Part shown: positions 22,375 through 33,571 of the stretch, piece after piece
Layout: the number at the start of each line of letters is the position of its first letter
Position numbering within the stretch: position 1 is the first letter of the stretch
Program-made: the position numbers and the translations under genes
The notes under the pieces: model-generated
What the model saw: the letters and a program-made list of their open reading frames with translations, nothing else
The model's database searches: none
What the model was told of the DNA's origin: nothing
Origin: Rachicladosporium sp. CCFEE 5018
Taxonomy: Eukaryota; Ascomycota; Dothideomycetes; Cladosporiales; Cladosporiaceae
Reading direction: 5' to 3'
DNA length: 64,000 bases
Assembly: GCA_002077045.2 (NCBI GenBank)
Contig: KZ111145.1
Coordinates: 1,176,321-1,240,320, forward strand

Positions 22375-24104
22375 CTCAGCCGACACCGCTCCGCGATGTA
22401 GACGTCGCGACTAGATGCAAAGATTGCGCAAAGCCTGACATCTTAATCAATACTGCTACAATGCACTGTGGAGGGCGGTCTCTGATATCGCGTAATCAGG
22501 TACCCACAAAATTCTTGCTCCGTTTGGATGTGGAAGGTGGACCCGATGTCACGTCCAATCTCGAAGATGTGGGGAGGTCTTGGAATCGTCCACCTCGCGC
22601 GCATTGCTATGCTGCACGCAAATCCATTGGCTGGTGTAATGATCTTCTCTCTCGCCGTACTTGCGATCTAGTCCTGCGTGGCGTCAATTCGCTGCGCATC
22701 CTCTTCGCTCCTACCGGTCCTCGTAGCACCTGCTCGAGGATGCCGACATAAGATCCAGGGTGGTCCGTTTGGGATGGCAATCTTGCCTCTCGTCGTGCCA
22801 GCGTCCGCATTCCCGATGTGCCCCTCGCATCGATTCCAAGAGGACAGAGTATAACACAGACGGTGGACCAAGGACCTGCCACAGACACCCGCGCGTGAAG
22901 CCCTGCGCCGACCGTAAAGAACTGTTCGGGAAAGTGGTAATTGTTAGTCAGGGGCAACGATGTCTGCGGTGTTGCGTTGCTTACTACAGGATGTCTACGT
23001 GCCGAGACATCTTGCGAGCAAAGTCGCAGGAGCTAAGAATGTACAGAAGCGAGTGCCAGAGCGTCTACTTAAAAAGGTTGGTGCGTCGTGCGTCAGTCTC
23101 TCGTGCGTCTGCACACCCACTGTCTTTCAACAGACGCTGAAATTTGACCTCAATTTCAATCAGCGTGGCGCCCTCAGTGGACGATGTCATGATTGGGCTC
23201 GCCACGGAAGGCTTCATTACTGGCTTCATGTCCATGCACGCCATCATCACGGGCTGTCTAGAGCCATATCGCCCGTGGATCGTATGTCAAAGACGTCTGA
23301 AGTTCCTGACTGGAGAGCGCATCTAACTCAAACAAGTCTGCACAGTTGACAAACTTCACAACGGTATTCGGCGAAGAATATGACGGGAGGTTTGTCTTGG
23401 TGTCCCTGAGAGATGGGACCTTCACGTTGGAGTTCGTAGTGTAAGTCATACTCATCTGTGTGCCAGAGTCGCGGTCCACTGACACTGCAGCAGCCTAGAA
23501 ACTCGGAATTCAGCGTGCCTGATTCCGCTGCCTCGCTCCCTACCAAGCGCTTAAGTCATGGGGCAGCGATCATCACATCGCCAGACGTGCGCGATGACTA
23601 CAGGTGGCGATTCGCGCAGAGTCGCAGTCACGGGAGACGTCGATGCGCTTTCGCACAAAGACTCGCTTCGAGGGAGCCAACATGACTTGCAGTAAAGACG
23701 TTGCACAGCTGCCGCACAGAGTCAATCCACGTGAGTGCTAGCAACAAACAGCGGTCCGACCGTCCACACTGCTGTGTACTTCCGCACTGATGTTCAGGCG
23801 CAAATATTGCATCGTACAAGGGTCGGAGCACTGATAGGTATGCGATATGCCCTTTGCCGACTGGTACCTTGCGAGTGCTCTTCTCACGTTGTAGATGTGA
23901 GTCTCGAAAACACTCACTAAATGGGCTGATGTTTCATTCGCACCTGCCTACGTTGCGAAAGACTTCATCTTTGTAGTAAATGTCTAGACTAATGAGCACT
24001 CCCCACTTTGAGGCAACCGCAGAAAACCCGCAACCTGTTGATTGCGGCAGCAGTGGCGAGCATCTAGCGGGGCCATCGGGACTTCAGAACTATCATGATT
24101 GTTG
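22375..24104. other. Intergenic region, no gene recognised
   Basis: About 1.7 kb. Several open frames of 60-130 codons exist on both strands but start with non-ATG codons or show no domain. A minus-strand frame near 23065-23250 ends in TLIEIEVKFQRLL, which superficially resembles a CYTH-domain start but is not supported by what follows. Confidence 0.45.
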
Positions 24105-24365
24105 ATGCGCAGTTCACCAGCGAGCGCTCACCTAGAAGACATTCGTTCTCGACACAGCTTCAGCTGCGAGCTCATTCGTTACCGGGAAGTCATCGAAGCT
24201 GGCAGGGACAAGCTGACCGACTGCGACAGTATCATCGAAATGATTCTTCCCCATGGCGTTGTCGATACTCAGACGTCCAACTACTTTCACATCCTCTGCC
24301 GTCATTTTCTAGAGGTTGACCTGTCGCCAGGCGCCGAGTCAACCCACCCTCAGCCCACCATCAAC

Positions 24366-24793
24366 ATGCTCCAGCGTCGTACCTCCGGCGTGCGCAAGCC
24401 GAAGCTGCCTGATACTCCTGGAAATTCGGACTTCCAGCGTGCATTAGTTGAAGACCTGGAGAAGCAACAAGAGAACATACTGGCCGACGCAAAGGAGCTG
24501 GGGACTTACGACCAAGCGAAGCAGATGCTAGATGTGTACAGACGTTTGATCAGTGGACCAAGTAAGTTCATACCAGTCATATCTCGCCATCTAGGTCGAT
24601 CAAGCATCGCATACTGACCCTCTCGTCCGCAGGTCCTGAACGCGTACCATCCTCCACTTCAAATGCAGCTGACGCCGGTGTCAAGCAAAGCACCAAAAAG
24701 GAAGGTGCGGACGAGAGCAGGGGGCAGGACGACGAGGCTCAAGCACCTTCCCCGATCCTGAGAACGTCAATGGGATCTGAGAGCGGGATATAG
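24366..24793 (+). CDS. Small hypothetical protein with a helical segment
   Basis: Two exons (24366-24561 and 24634-24793) give about 118 residues; the 72-nt intron has a GTAAGT donor and a CTGAC branch site. A basic start (MLQRRTSGVRKPKLPDTPG) precedes a likely amphipathic helix (RALVEDLEKQQENILADAKE) and then an acidic, Lys/Ser-rich tail. The frame is open upstream to an ATG at 24105 and could add 87 residues, but that part has no coding-like features I trust. No function is recognised. Confidence 0.5.
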
Positions 24794-24944
24794 CACAGCA
24801 TTCGAAGCAGCATTGCGAGGTGACAAGGGAAGGTGATTGCGGCTGAGTGATAAAAGCGAGATCATAGGAATCGTCAGCGCTGGAGTAGGCGAGGGGAGCT
24901 CATATGTAAAGCACCTTGAACTTGGGATATGCGCCCTTGGAAGC

Positions 24945-26473
24945 CTAAGCGAGCGCACCCATCGGATCCCACAAGGGCAGGACCTTCGGCTTCTGCTTCA
25001 GTATATCCCTCACATCCTTTGACACCGCGTCGGGATGCACGACTGCCTGGTACACGAACTCATCCATCCACTTGTCGCTCATCACAAAGTAACCATCGGT
25101 GCCGACGGTATCTGACCAGCTGTTCTCCACTCGCCATCTCACTGGCTTGCCGTCAGAGTCCAGATGCACAGCAGTGAGTACCATAGCATGTGTCATGGCA
25201 CTTTCACCAGTCTGCAGGCGTTGTGCTTTTGTCAGTCCAAGCTTGATGTCGAAGCCGAGCTCGTAGTCAATCAGATCAGTGTCCATGATGCCGTAGCTGG
25301 AGTCTGATTGTTTACCGACGTCGCTGCCGAAGAAGATTGGTTGACCAGCCTTTAGCATTGCCACGCACGCAGACTTGAGTATGTGTCTATCGACGTTGAC
25401 GTAGGTGATTGGCTGACCTTGCCACACATTGCCCAGTAGATCGACTGTCAGAAGCTGACCGTATTCGTTACGCGGATCGTTGATGAGCGAAAAGTACTTC
25501 TTCACCTCAATCGGTGCGGCGAACTCGAGTGGAGTCATTGTGACGGATCTTTGTGATTTCTTACTATCGTAGTACTCCCAGGTGAAGGGCTTGTCGGCAG
25601 GTGGAGGCGGACCAAGGGTGATTGTCAGAATGCGAACAATGTCTTGCATCATGCGTTGCTTTGCCTCTGCTATGTCAGACACAGAAGCGCCTTTATTCTG
25701 GAGAGCTCGGAGAATCAACGCGTCTTGACGAAGCTTGGTGGTGATCAGCGAGTCCATCGGACGACTGGCTTTAGCATTGAACGAGTCAGGATATAGCGAT
25801 TGTGGTACGAGACCATATCTGTACATTGTTAACGTCGCCCTACGTTGAGGACAAGGCCATTGTCTTACTTCGACACAAGGTTGACAAGCATGTCCCATTG
25901 TCCACCATCGCCAACCGGCGAACTGGTCAACGTCGATACGAGACGCGAGTCGATGTCTTGGTCTGCTGTAAGCAGCGTTGTTTCGAGAAAGTAGTTAGCC
26001 TTCTCGACTTTGTCCCAGAAGAACAAGTAAGCTTGGCTCAACTCGAACTTGTCCACCCTGTACTTCTTCGACAAAGCAATGCGGAAGACATTCGTAGCCG
26101 CAAAGATCCAACATCGACCACTAGCTCGTTGATTCGTAACAGGCGCGATCTCTTGGGGGATGGAGACATTGAAGACCTGACGATCAGCTACGATCGTCGA
26201 TGGTCGCTCAAGCACAGCGTTGATGTTGTTCTTCGACAAAGCAGCCAAGCTCAGCTGGTTCTTTGCGTCTTTCAAGATGTCCACAATGTACTCTTGTACT
26301 CGACTTGCAGAGACAGTACTTAGATCGCGAGACGAAGATACACCACGCGTGATCGACGAAATCTTGCCATGGGAGATTTGGACAGCGTCAAACTTCTCGT
26401 CCAGAGTAGTATATGGTGGTGGCTCGATCGCGACTCGACGAACAGGACGCTCCGCTGATTGCGCGGCGCCCAT
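24945..26473 (-). CDS. Bleomycin hydrolase (cysteine peptidase C1B)
   Basis: Exons 26473-25869 and 25818-24945 with a 50-nt intron give 492 residues, close to yeast Lap3/Gal6. The papain-type active site is complete: Cys in ASGRCWIFA near residue 121, His in AMTHAMVLTAV near 410 and Asn in WRVENSWSD near 434. The C-terminus ends in PLWDPMGALA; in this family the C-terminal arm lies in the active-site cleft and limits the enzyme to aminopeptidase-like cleavage. The enzyme forms a hexamer in the cytosol and degrades peptides and homocysteine thiolactone. The N-terminus MGAAQS fits an N-myristoylation signal, which is unusual. The open frame extends upstream only to a TTG, so this ATG is used. 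Confidence 0.93.
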
Positions 26474-27184
26474 GTTTTCGTCTCTCAAGGTAATAATTGG
26501 GGAGCTTCTGCTGCTGTATGCTCACCTGGGGCACTGATGCTTTAGTCAGTGATGTTCGTAGGAGTCTGATCTGACTCGAGCCTGCTTGTCAATGATCCAG
26601 AAATCAAGAACAGTTATGTCAAACGTTGCAGTAGTGAGGCCTGTGGGATTGACACTATGATATAGAATCGCCGCGCACTATACATGCTATCGCGCAACAG
26701 CCATCGAGGTGGTTGGAGCCGGATTGGGCAGGTCAATGTGGTCGCACAGAGCTTAAGCACGGACATCAAGTAAACACTGGTCAGCTCCGCGAGGCATGCG
26801 TGCCCAGTCGGTCACGATAACAGTGTGACCACGCCAGCTTGACGAGAGTAGCATCATCTGTGTGAGCTATTGTTGTGCAAGGCTACAACAGGGCAATGCT
26901 TTCAGCAGAAGTTGCGGGAAATGATACAAAATGTAGAATGCAAAGCACCAACTCAATCCCGAGCCGCGTGGCATGAGGCTTGGCGGTCTTCTCGACTTCC
27001 CCTTCTCCAATACACTTGTTCCCCGTGACCTTCCTCTTAGTTTCCATCAAACCAGCCAAGTTGACACCTGTCGACCATTCCAGCCCCGTAAAACTCCATT
27101 TCATTCCAGCGTTCATCTGTCCGCTACCTTCCGACTTTCCCGAGTACCTGTCCTATATATTCGTCTAGCCACCGACATCTACGC
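26474..27184. other. Intergenic region, no gene recognised
   Basis: About 710 bases between two minus-strand genes. It contains the bleomycin hydrolase promoter next to 26474 and the 3' region of the downstream basic-protein gene. Pyrimidine-rich stretches occur around 26995-27060. No gene is supported. Confidence 0.5.
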
Positions 27185-28699
27185 TTACTTCTGACCGACG
27201 ACATCGCCACTCATAACCAATCTCAATCTCTTTGTCGGCGCGGCTGCAGTTTCATGCGCTCTCAGGATCAGCTTTAGTCGCTTCGTTGGCTCCACACCAA
27301 AGCTGGTAACAGAATCATCCTCAGCCCTCCGCTTCCTCCCTCTCGAGCTGGCGTCATTCATCTCACTTGTTGTCGACGGCGATCCTTGCACTCCAAGTGT
27401 GCTCGCAATCCTCGTCACAATTTGATCGGACACCAATTTGGTTACTGTGACATGCGCTGGGCCAAATTTAGTGGGTGAGGAGCTGAGCGAACCAACTAGC
27501 TGGCTGAACTTAGCCTGGCCTTGTTCTGACTTGAAAGCGAGGACCACCATGCTTGACCTTTCCTTCTTATTGACAGGGATCGTGTCACCATGCTGCTTGA
27601 CGCTTGCTCTATGGCCATGTGTAACGGGAGGTGACGGCGATCGAGCAAGTCGGACCTTCTCAGTCGGACGTGACAAGCGCTTCGGGCGATTTATATCGTC
27701 GACAGCTTGAGTACTTGGCGCAGCTGGCTCAAAGATCTGATCGTTGAGTTGCGTGGACCGACGCGCCACGGAGACGGCTCTTGAGACGGCCCACTTGTCC
27801 GCAGAGACGTGTCCAGACCGCATTCGCCTCGGTGCGCCAGAGTTTCGGAGATTTGGAGCGTTCACCATGTCGATTTGCAGTTCCCGTATATGACGGGCAG
27901 CTGGTCGAGGCTTGGCAGTCGGCGACTTCGAGTCGGTGCGTGCCACAATCTGTGCTGTCGTGACGGTCTCGCACGATGCCTTCACTTCAAAAGACTTGGA
28001 GTCTGTACGTGCACGCATAAGTGCTGGGGTACTGGATCTTTTCTGGCCGTTCGCTTGCTTCTGGCTGCTCTTCCGGACGACTGTCGTGTCACGCGACGCA
28101 ATGGCGGCGGTCAGACTGGCTTTGAGGATCCGCAATCTGTGCTTATTTCGGAGGATCGCCGCGGCCACCCGATCTTCACTGCCTTGCGCATCAAGACTCT
28201 CGTCCACCATGTCATCGTCTTCATCGGACGACTCGTACTCGTAGTGGCGCAGCAGCTTACAAGCCTTTCGCCTCGCTGGCAACGAGATTTGCACCCCTTT
28301 CGGCAGATACGGCTGGAGATCCCATCTACCAGTGCTATCGGCTGCGAGTTTGTGCGAATTAAGCTGATGGGCTCTGCGATCCTGCTTGTCTGTGCGGTCC
28401 AGCAAGTCGTCCAAGTTTTTCATGTTGCTAGAGAATGCTGCACCTGGGTGACTGAAGCATGCAGGCCCAATGATCGTGAATGCGCCAGTCTGGGTATGGG
28501 CAAACTCGCGAGACTCGTGTGGGTAGGTGAACTTGACTGCACGACCGCGGCGTGGGGTCAAGATGTCTGGGAGATTCCTCTCTTTGTTCGCATCCTTTTT
28601 CGCTGTCTTTCTCGGCGATGCCGTATGCTGTCTCTCATTCCCCTCTTGCAGAGCCTCTGCTTTCCTCGGAACCCTGCGCTCTCTCTCCGGTCTCTCCAT
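27185..28699 (-). CDS. Basic, probably nuclear protein of unknown function
   Basis: A single exon of 504 residues from the ATG at 28699; upstream codons reach only a TTG. The composition is Lys/Arg/Ser-rich with several possible nuclear localisation signals (PRKTAKKDANKER, RGRKRRAEDD). There are two internal short repeats: ARTDSKS occurs twice about 30 residues apart, and the C-terminus has PTKRLKLILR followed within ten residues by PTKRLRLVMS. A possible ordered patch is DLQPYLPKGVQISLPARRKACKL near residue 130, followed by an acidic DEDDD run. The paired KRLKLxL motif is seen at the ends of other fungal nuclear proteins I cannot name. Chromatin or RNA binding is possible but not shown. Confidence 0.65.
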   Translation of the reverse strand: MERPERERRVPRKAEALQEGNERQHTASPRKTAKKDANKERNLPDILTPRRGRAVKFTYPHESREFAHTQTGAFTIIGPACFSHPGAAFSSNMKNLDDLLDRTDKQDRRAHQLNSHKLAADSTGRWDLQPYLPKGVQISLPARRKACKLLRHYEYESSDEDDDMVDESLDAQGSEDRVAAAILRNKHRLRILKASLTAAIASRDTTVVRKSSQKQANGQKRSSTPALMRARTDSKSFEVKASCETVTTAQIVARTDSKSPTAKPRPAARHIRELQIDMVNAPNLRNSGAPRRMRSGHVSADKWAVSRAVSVARRSTQLNDQIFEPAAPSTQAVDDINRPKRLSRPTEKVRLARSPSPPVTHGHRASVKQHGDTIPVNKKERSSMVVLAFKSEQGQAKFSQLVGSLSSSPTKFGPAHVTVTKLVSDQIVTRIASTLGVQGSPSTTSEMNDASSRGRKRRAEDDSVTSFGVEPTKRLKLILRAHETAAAPTKRLRLVMSGDVVGQK

Positions 28700-29347
28700 C
28701 TCTTTGCACGTCGGATCTAGGTCTCGACTGGGAAGGGCGTGTTGTGGAAAGGAAAGTATGTATGATGGCGGATCGAAGCGCCCTGCGAAACGTTTGTGCA
28801 ATCGCGAAGGCAGGTAGCCAACCTGGTGTTGGTGCAGGTGGAAGACCTATGCTAAGAAGACCGAAACTGACGATGCAGTGTGTGAAGAATGGGTCCTGCG
28901 TCGCACAGTGCCGCTATACTGTCTCCTGCAAACTGTAAAGTTTTGGGTTGTTGATTTGAGGACGGACGGACTACGGGCACGGGCCGCCTTCAAGTGAATG
29001 AGAGTGAACCAATTTGCACACAGTCACTGCCAATCCCACGGCAAGGCCCGCTGCTCTTAACCCAGCGGTGTGTCCTCGATACGGCAAACCCGCATTCAGG
29101 AGGTAGACTTGGGTGGTATATACGTAGACGTGAGAGCGATAGGGAAGTGCATCACACATCGTGGCAAAATGCCCACATTGATGTATCCACTAATGCAGGC
29201 AGCAACTACAGCAGATCCCACAAGTCTCACACATGATGGTCAGAAGCTCTTTGTGTTCACAAGCGCCATCTATACACTTCTGCAGGCAATTATGACTGAG
29301 CACAGTACCGTGCCTATGGCATTACCGTGTCAGCTACAGTGCATGCC
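28700..29347. other. Intergenic region, no gene recognised
   Basis: About 650 bases between the start of the basic-protein gene and the end of the M3 peptidase gene, both on the minus strand. It holds the promoter of the former. No other feature is recognised. Confidence 0.5.
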
Positions 29348-31592
29348 CTACCTGATCCCAAGAGACTCGAATAGCGCATCTGTACTTGGCGCACGTCCAA
29401 GTAACAATTTCAGCAGCTCGCTCTCGTCCACCGAGCCACCCTTCTCCAGAACGGTGTGGCGATAACGCAGACCTGCTTCCTTGCTCATTGGATCTTGCTT
29501 GAATATGGTGGCATACATGTCGCTTGAGTAGACCTGTGTGCTGCAGAAGAGTACTGATGTTAGCTACGAAACCCTGACCATTGGCAAGGTGATAATACGG
29601 TGATGACTCACGCAAGATACACATACAGTCCATCGATGGTGAACCACATTGGCTGATTCGCTTGAGCCGGCACCGGCTCGCTAGGCATGTCGAAGCCGAA
29701 CGTCCTGCATGCTGTCTCATGCCATAGCAGCGTCGTATCAAGAGCTTCGACGGCTTCGATTGCCTCTGGAGCGGTCAACGCTAGCTCGAACAGGCTCACA
29801 TTTGCGAGCCCAAGAGTTCGTTGTGCGCTCTTGGCTTGCTTGCTGCGGACCAGAGCATCGATGAGACTCTCTGGTAGGACATTTGGCTCACCGGTCGCCT
29901 TCGATGTGCCGGCGTCGACGTCCTCCTGCCAGGTCTGCATGTATTCTGGCGAGAGGTTCGAGTAATGGCGGCTCAGCAGACGAAGGGTCTCGGGATACCA
30001 GCACCACTCTTCGAGCATTTGGCTTGGCGCTTCATTGAAGTCGCCACAAGAAGCACCACTGAATCTGGCATACTGTGTTTGTGAGACCAAGTCGTGCATG
30101 GCGTGGCCGAGCTCGTGGAAGAGCAGTACAACTTCGTTGTGGCTCAGGAGGCATGGCTTCTGCTTCGTGGGCCTGTCAAAATTGCAGACAAGCGCTGTTG
30201 CGGCATACCTGCGGCCGCCGTCAATCTCTGTGTATGCCTGCTTGCTATCAGCCTCAGAAGGGATCATGATACTGGCAGTAGACCTACCGGGCAGACTGGT
30301 TGGTCCGAGAACCCAGATCGCTTTCCTTCTCGGGGATGCATGTCCATGTGCAGCCAGCCGAGAAACTTGCTGCTAGCGCTACTCGAGCTGCTGGTGTCCC
30401 AAACCGCGAAGACCTGCACCTCGTCATGCCAGATGAAAACGTCACCGTTCCCATCACTGGCTAAATTGTCTCTATCGCTCTTGAGAAATTCTTGGAAGGT
30501 GAGGCTCATCACATGCTCGAAGATTCGAAGCATGCGAGTCACTGTCTCGTCCAGAGCAAAGTACTCGCTGATTGTCTTGCCATCGAGCGCATATTCTCGC
30601 GACAAGAGCTTTTCGGAGTAGTAGGGGCGATCCCATGAGTAGAAGTTGTCATCGTCCACCTCTTGCCGACTCTTGAGGTCGTCGTGCTTCATTTCCCGGC
30701 ATGTGCTGACCAAAGTGTCCTTCGCGGGTGCGAGTCTGTCGACAATGTCCTCGAAAAAGCGTTGCATCTTCACAGGATCGCTATCCATGCGTCCGGCCAT
30801 CCGTAGACTACCATAACTGTCGTGCCCAAGCAGCTTCGCCTTGTCGAGTCGCAAAGCCGCAACTTGCCGCAGGAGAGGCACATTAGCCTGACAAGTATTG
30901 GCAGCCAACTCGTATACACGCCACCTTGTGTGGCTGCTGTGAACACGCTGCAGTATACTGTGGACTAGACTGCTGTCAAGGAGCACTCGAATTCCACCCT
31001 CGGATGCACCTGCGCCGCGCTCCATGTCGTCCAGCAAGCTTGCATCAAGCCCCTCAAGCTCTTCGCGGGTACACCATAGCTCCGCAGTATCATCGCAACG
31101 TGCTATGTAATCTCTCTCGAGCTCAGCAAGATCGGCATTGATGCCTTTCAGGCAAGCACGTCCATCGGCAGACAATGAAAGGCCATTCCGCTCAGAGCTG
31201 GATATGAACTTCGTCAACCAGCGCTGAGATTCAGCGTCGAGAACCTCACCACTGTTACGCACGGCGATCAGCAAATCATATACGTCTTGTCGGGCAGCAG
31301 CGTCGGTGTCGAAGTCGTCGAAGAGAGAGCTCGCCTTCTGCGAAGCTTCGCGGACAGCAGCGTCTATGCTGACTGCTGCGTAGAACTCGATCTGCTGGCG
31401 CTCCTACAGTCGAGCATTCTCCTCACGAATGAGAGGCAAGAGCGTGTTGACGAAGGTAGCGGTCGTTTCTGTCACCGCTGCAACAATATCGTCCTGCACC
31501 CTGCGTGCTCGTCCTAGTAGGCGATGTGTGTCAGCGAGTAGCGACGCGGCGGTGGCGTTGAACAGTGGAGGTAACGCGGGAGGTCGAGACAT
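29348..31592 (-). pseudogene. M3-family metallo-oligopeptidase (thimet type) with in-frame TAG
   Basis: Exons 31592-30313, 30271-29612 and 29540-29348 would encode about 710 residues of a zinc oligopeptidase like saccharolysin (Prd1) or thimet oligopeptidase, which cut cytosolic or mitochondrial peptides. The zinc site is intact: FHELGHAMH near residue 477 and the downstream glutamate region NEAPSQMLEEW. HPREGK, YAATALVCNF and the C-terminal GKGSVDESELL-like block (EKGGSVDESELLLKLLGR) fit the family. However, codon 63 is TAG (31404-31406), inside the conserved block NTLLPLIREENARL-stop-ERQQIEFYAAVS, where relatives read through as ENAxxxESxxLGFYQ. The second intron, 41 nt with a weak GTTCTC donor, is also poor. 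It may be a nonsense allele, a young pseudogene or a base-call error. Confidence 0.8.
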
Positions 31593-31889
31593 CGAGTGGA
31601 CGGTGCCCTATGCCGTGTGTGCAAAGCGTCTGATGATTTATGTGCCGTCAGATTCTGAAATACTGCCGTCGGGTCCGAAAACGTGTCTGTTAAGCCTCGA
31701 GCAGGTAGCCTTGTCAGTTGCTTGGAAATTTGGCGGGCATCCAGGGTACTGGAAGCATCTATTCGAGCCAACAAATACTGAGGTACCGTTTCTTTGCTGT
31801 GCCGTACGCTTGTTTAGCTTCATGCAAGAGCCAGGATCAGGCAGGTGCACTAGTCCGTCCAATCAGACTCAGAGTGTAGAGTATGCAGT
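31593..31889. other. Short spacer between two minus-strand genes
   Basis: Just under 300 bases upstream of the M3 peptidase start; presumably its promoter. No recognisable feature. Confidence 0.5.
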
Positions 31890-32941
31890 TCAGTGCTCGT
31901 TCGCGGCACAAGCTACTTTGAGGTACAGTGCGTTCGCCACATTGCCACTGGAATGGTGCTCTCCGCTTTCATATACAGCGCGTCGATGGTGACATGACCT
32001 AATCCGACGCTGACCCTCGCTGCGTACTGAGTCATCTTCCGCTATGACAGTGGGCTCCGCAAGGGCCGTGTCAACGCTGCGGACAATCTGATCAAGTGTA
32101 GGTAATCCTCGGGTGCTGATTTGCATCTCGTTGAGCTGTTGTTGGAGCCTTGCAAGCTGCTCCAGGACTGAGTCGATGTTCGACAACGAGTCCGAGGCGG
32201 TGCTCGGGGAGCTGTGCATGTGGGCGCGATTAACAAGCTCTGAGCTAGGCGCTGTCGTCGACGCAGTCGCATTATCAACGTCACCCCACACGCTAGGCAG
32301 GTGATGCGCGCTCGCAGGTGTAGATTCCTGGTCGTGGTTATCACCGGCTCTCACAGGCTCTGCGAAAGGACTCGAAAACCGAGGCTGTGGAACAGCGACG
32401 AAGCAGCTGCCACTAGTGATGCCAAAGATAGGCCCAATATCAGATTGCACAGGGAAGTTTCTCCAATCGAAAGGCTCAGCTGTCGACTTCGGAATGACAG
32501 GCGCAGTGTACTGCACAAGCACTTTGCCAATTCCGTCTGCTGAAGTTGAAGTCCTAGGAGTTTTCGACGAAAGCACGGCCGTGCGCCAACATGTATCGCC
32601 CATGTACTCTGCTTCTCGGCTTCCGAATCCTGCCAGCCCGTGCCTTTCGCGCGTGTCATACTCCGCGAGAAAGCCCAGATGAAGATCGTGCCGAGCTGGA
32701 TCGAGCCACGAAGCAGTGCCAGAGTGGCACACTGTAGTCATGTCAGCTGCAGGATCAAGCCCAATGTACGTCCACTCTTCGAAATGCTGCAGGTGATAGT
32801 GCTGCTACATGATGCGCTGCAACTGTGCTGATACAGCCGCAGTACTTCAGAGAAAGATATAGATACAGATTTCATGGCGTCTGCGATGAAATCTATGCAC
32901 TGAAACGTATCGCCTGATGTAATCTTGACAAAGATCATCAT
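31890..32941 (-). CDS. Hypothetical two-exon protein
   Basis: Proposed exons 32941-32846 and 32786-31890 give about 330 residues in one frame. The 59-nt intron uses GTACTG and CTGCAG; splicing joins SISFSE to HFEEWTYIGLDPAADMT. The start MMIFVKITSGDTFQCIDF has a beta-strand pattern a little like ubiquitin-like domains, but this is only a resemblance. Near residue 240 a likely helix reads NIDSVLEQLARLQQQLNEMQ and may form a coiled coil. The rest is Ser/Pro/Thr-rich. The last 50 codons (from about RRIRSCHHRR) look less like coding and an undetected 3' intron is possible. Function unknown. Confidence 0.4.
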
Positions 32942-33571
32942 CTTTGCAATACTATGAACTACAAACGAGGCAGAACATCTTCCTAGTCACGGCTTCCGAA
33001 TCTACACAATCTTGACCATGTTCTCGCATGCTCACCTAGGTATCAACGGCCTATGCACGTGGATCGCAGCCGCAGGTAGTCTAGAGTGGCTCGCGAAGGG
33101 TAGTTTCGCGATCTGTAAGCTGATGCTAGCACCGTCGCCGGGTGGATCAAACACTATACGTCCGCCTCCGATGGACTCCCGTAGTCGAATCACTTCGAAC
33201 GATTCCGATGCGTAGTCCGGATGAGTTGTCAAAGATGCGAAGGCGTCGCAGTGTAGGAATGTCGGTGCGTGCTCAACGCGATAAGAGCTGTTGGAAGGAC
33301 ACTTGCCGTCCTGAGGGTCGACTTTGTGATCAGGATGAGCGCCGTCGTGGGCAAGCTGTCGCTCGGACTGTAACAGCTGCATAAGTGCAGTTGGGAAAAA
33401 CTCGTTGGATTAGAGCTGGCTGCGCGCTCACGGTCGCGTGCTTCTGAATTGCGGAACGCGTCCCGCGACACTGATCACCCGAGACCAACCCAAACCTCAC
33501 TACATATAGTATTCATCACTGGGTAGCGTGCACAGCTCAGCACTCAGCGGCCACAGACTGGAAAACAGACG
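32942..33571. other. Intergenic region upstream of COG8 copy 2
   Basis: About 630 bases between divergent genes. The last 60 bases align with the first 61 bases of the window, marking the left visible edge of block A. A TACATATAGTA stretch near 33500 could serve as a TATA-like element, though this is weak. No gene is seen. Confidence 0.45.

Noticed and set aside
23065..23250. Minus-strand peptide ending TLIEIEVKFQRLL, resembling the start of a CYTH/thiamine-triphosphatase domain
   Set aside because: The frame begins at GTG, ends shortly after, and no following CYTH residues are found in any frame.
27809..28720. A 303-codon plus-strand frame opposite the basic-protein gene
   Set aside because: The minus-strand frame is longer and has clear nuclear-protein features; this one has no ordered motifs and looks like a shadow.
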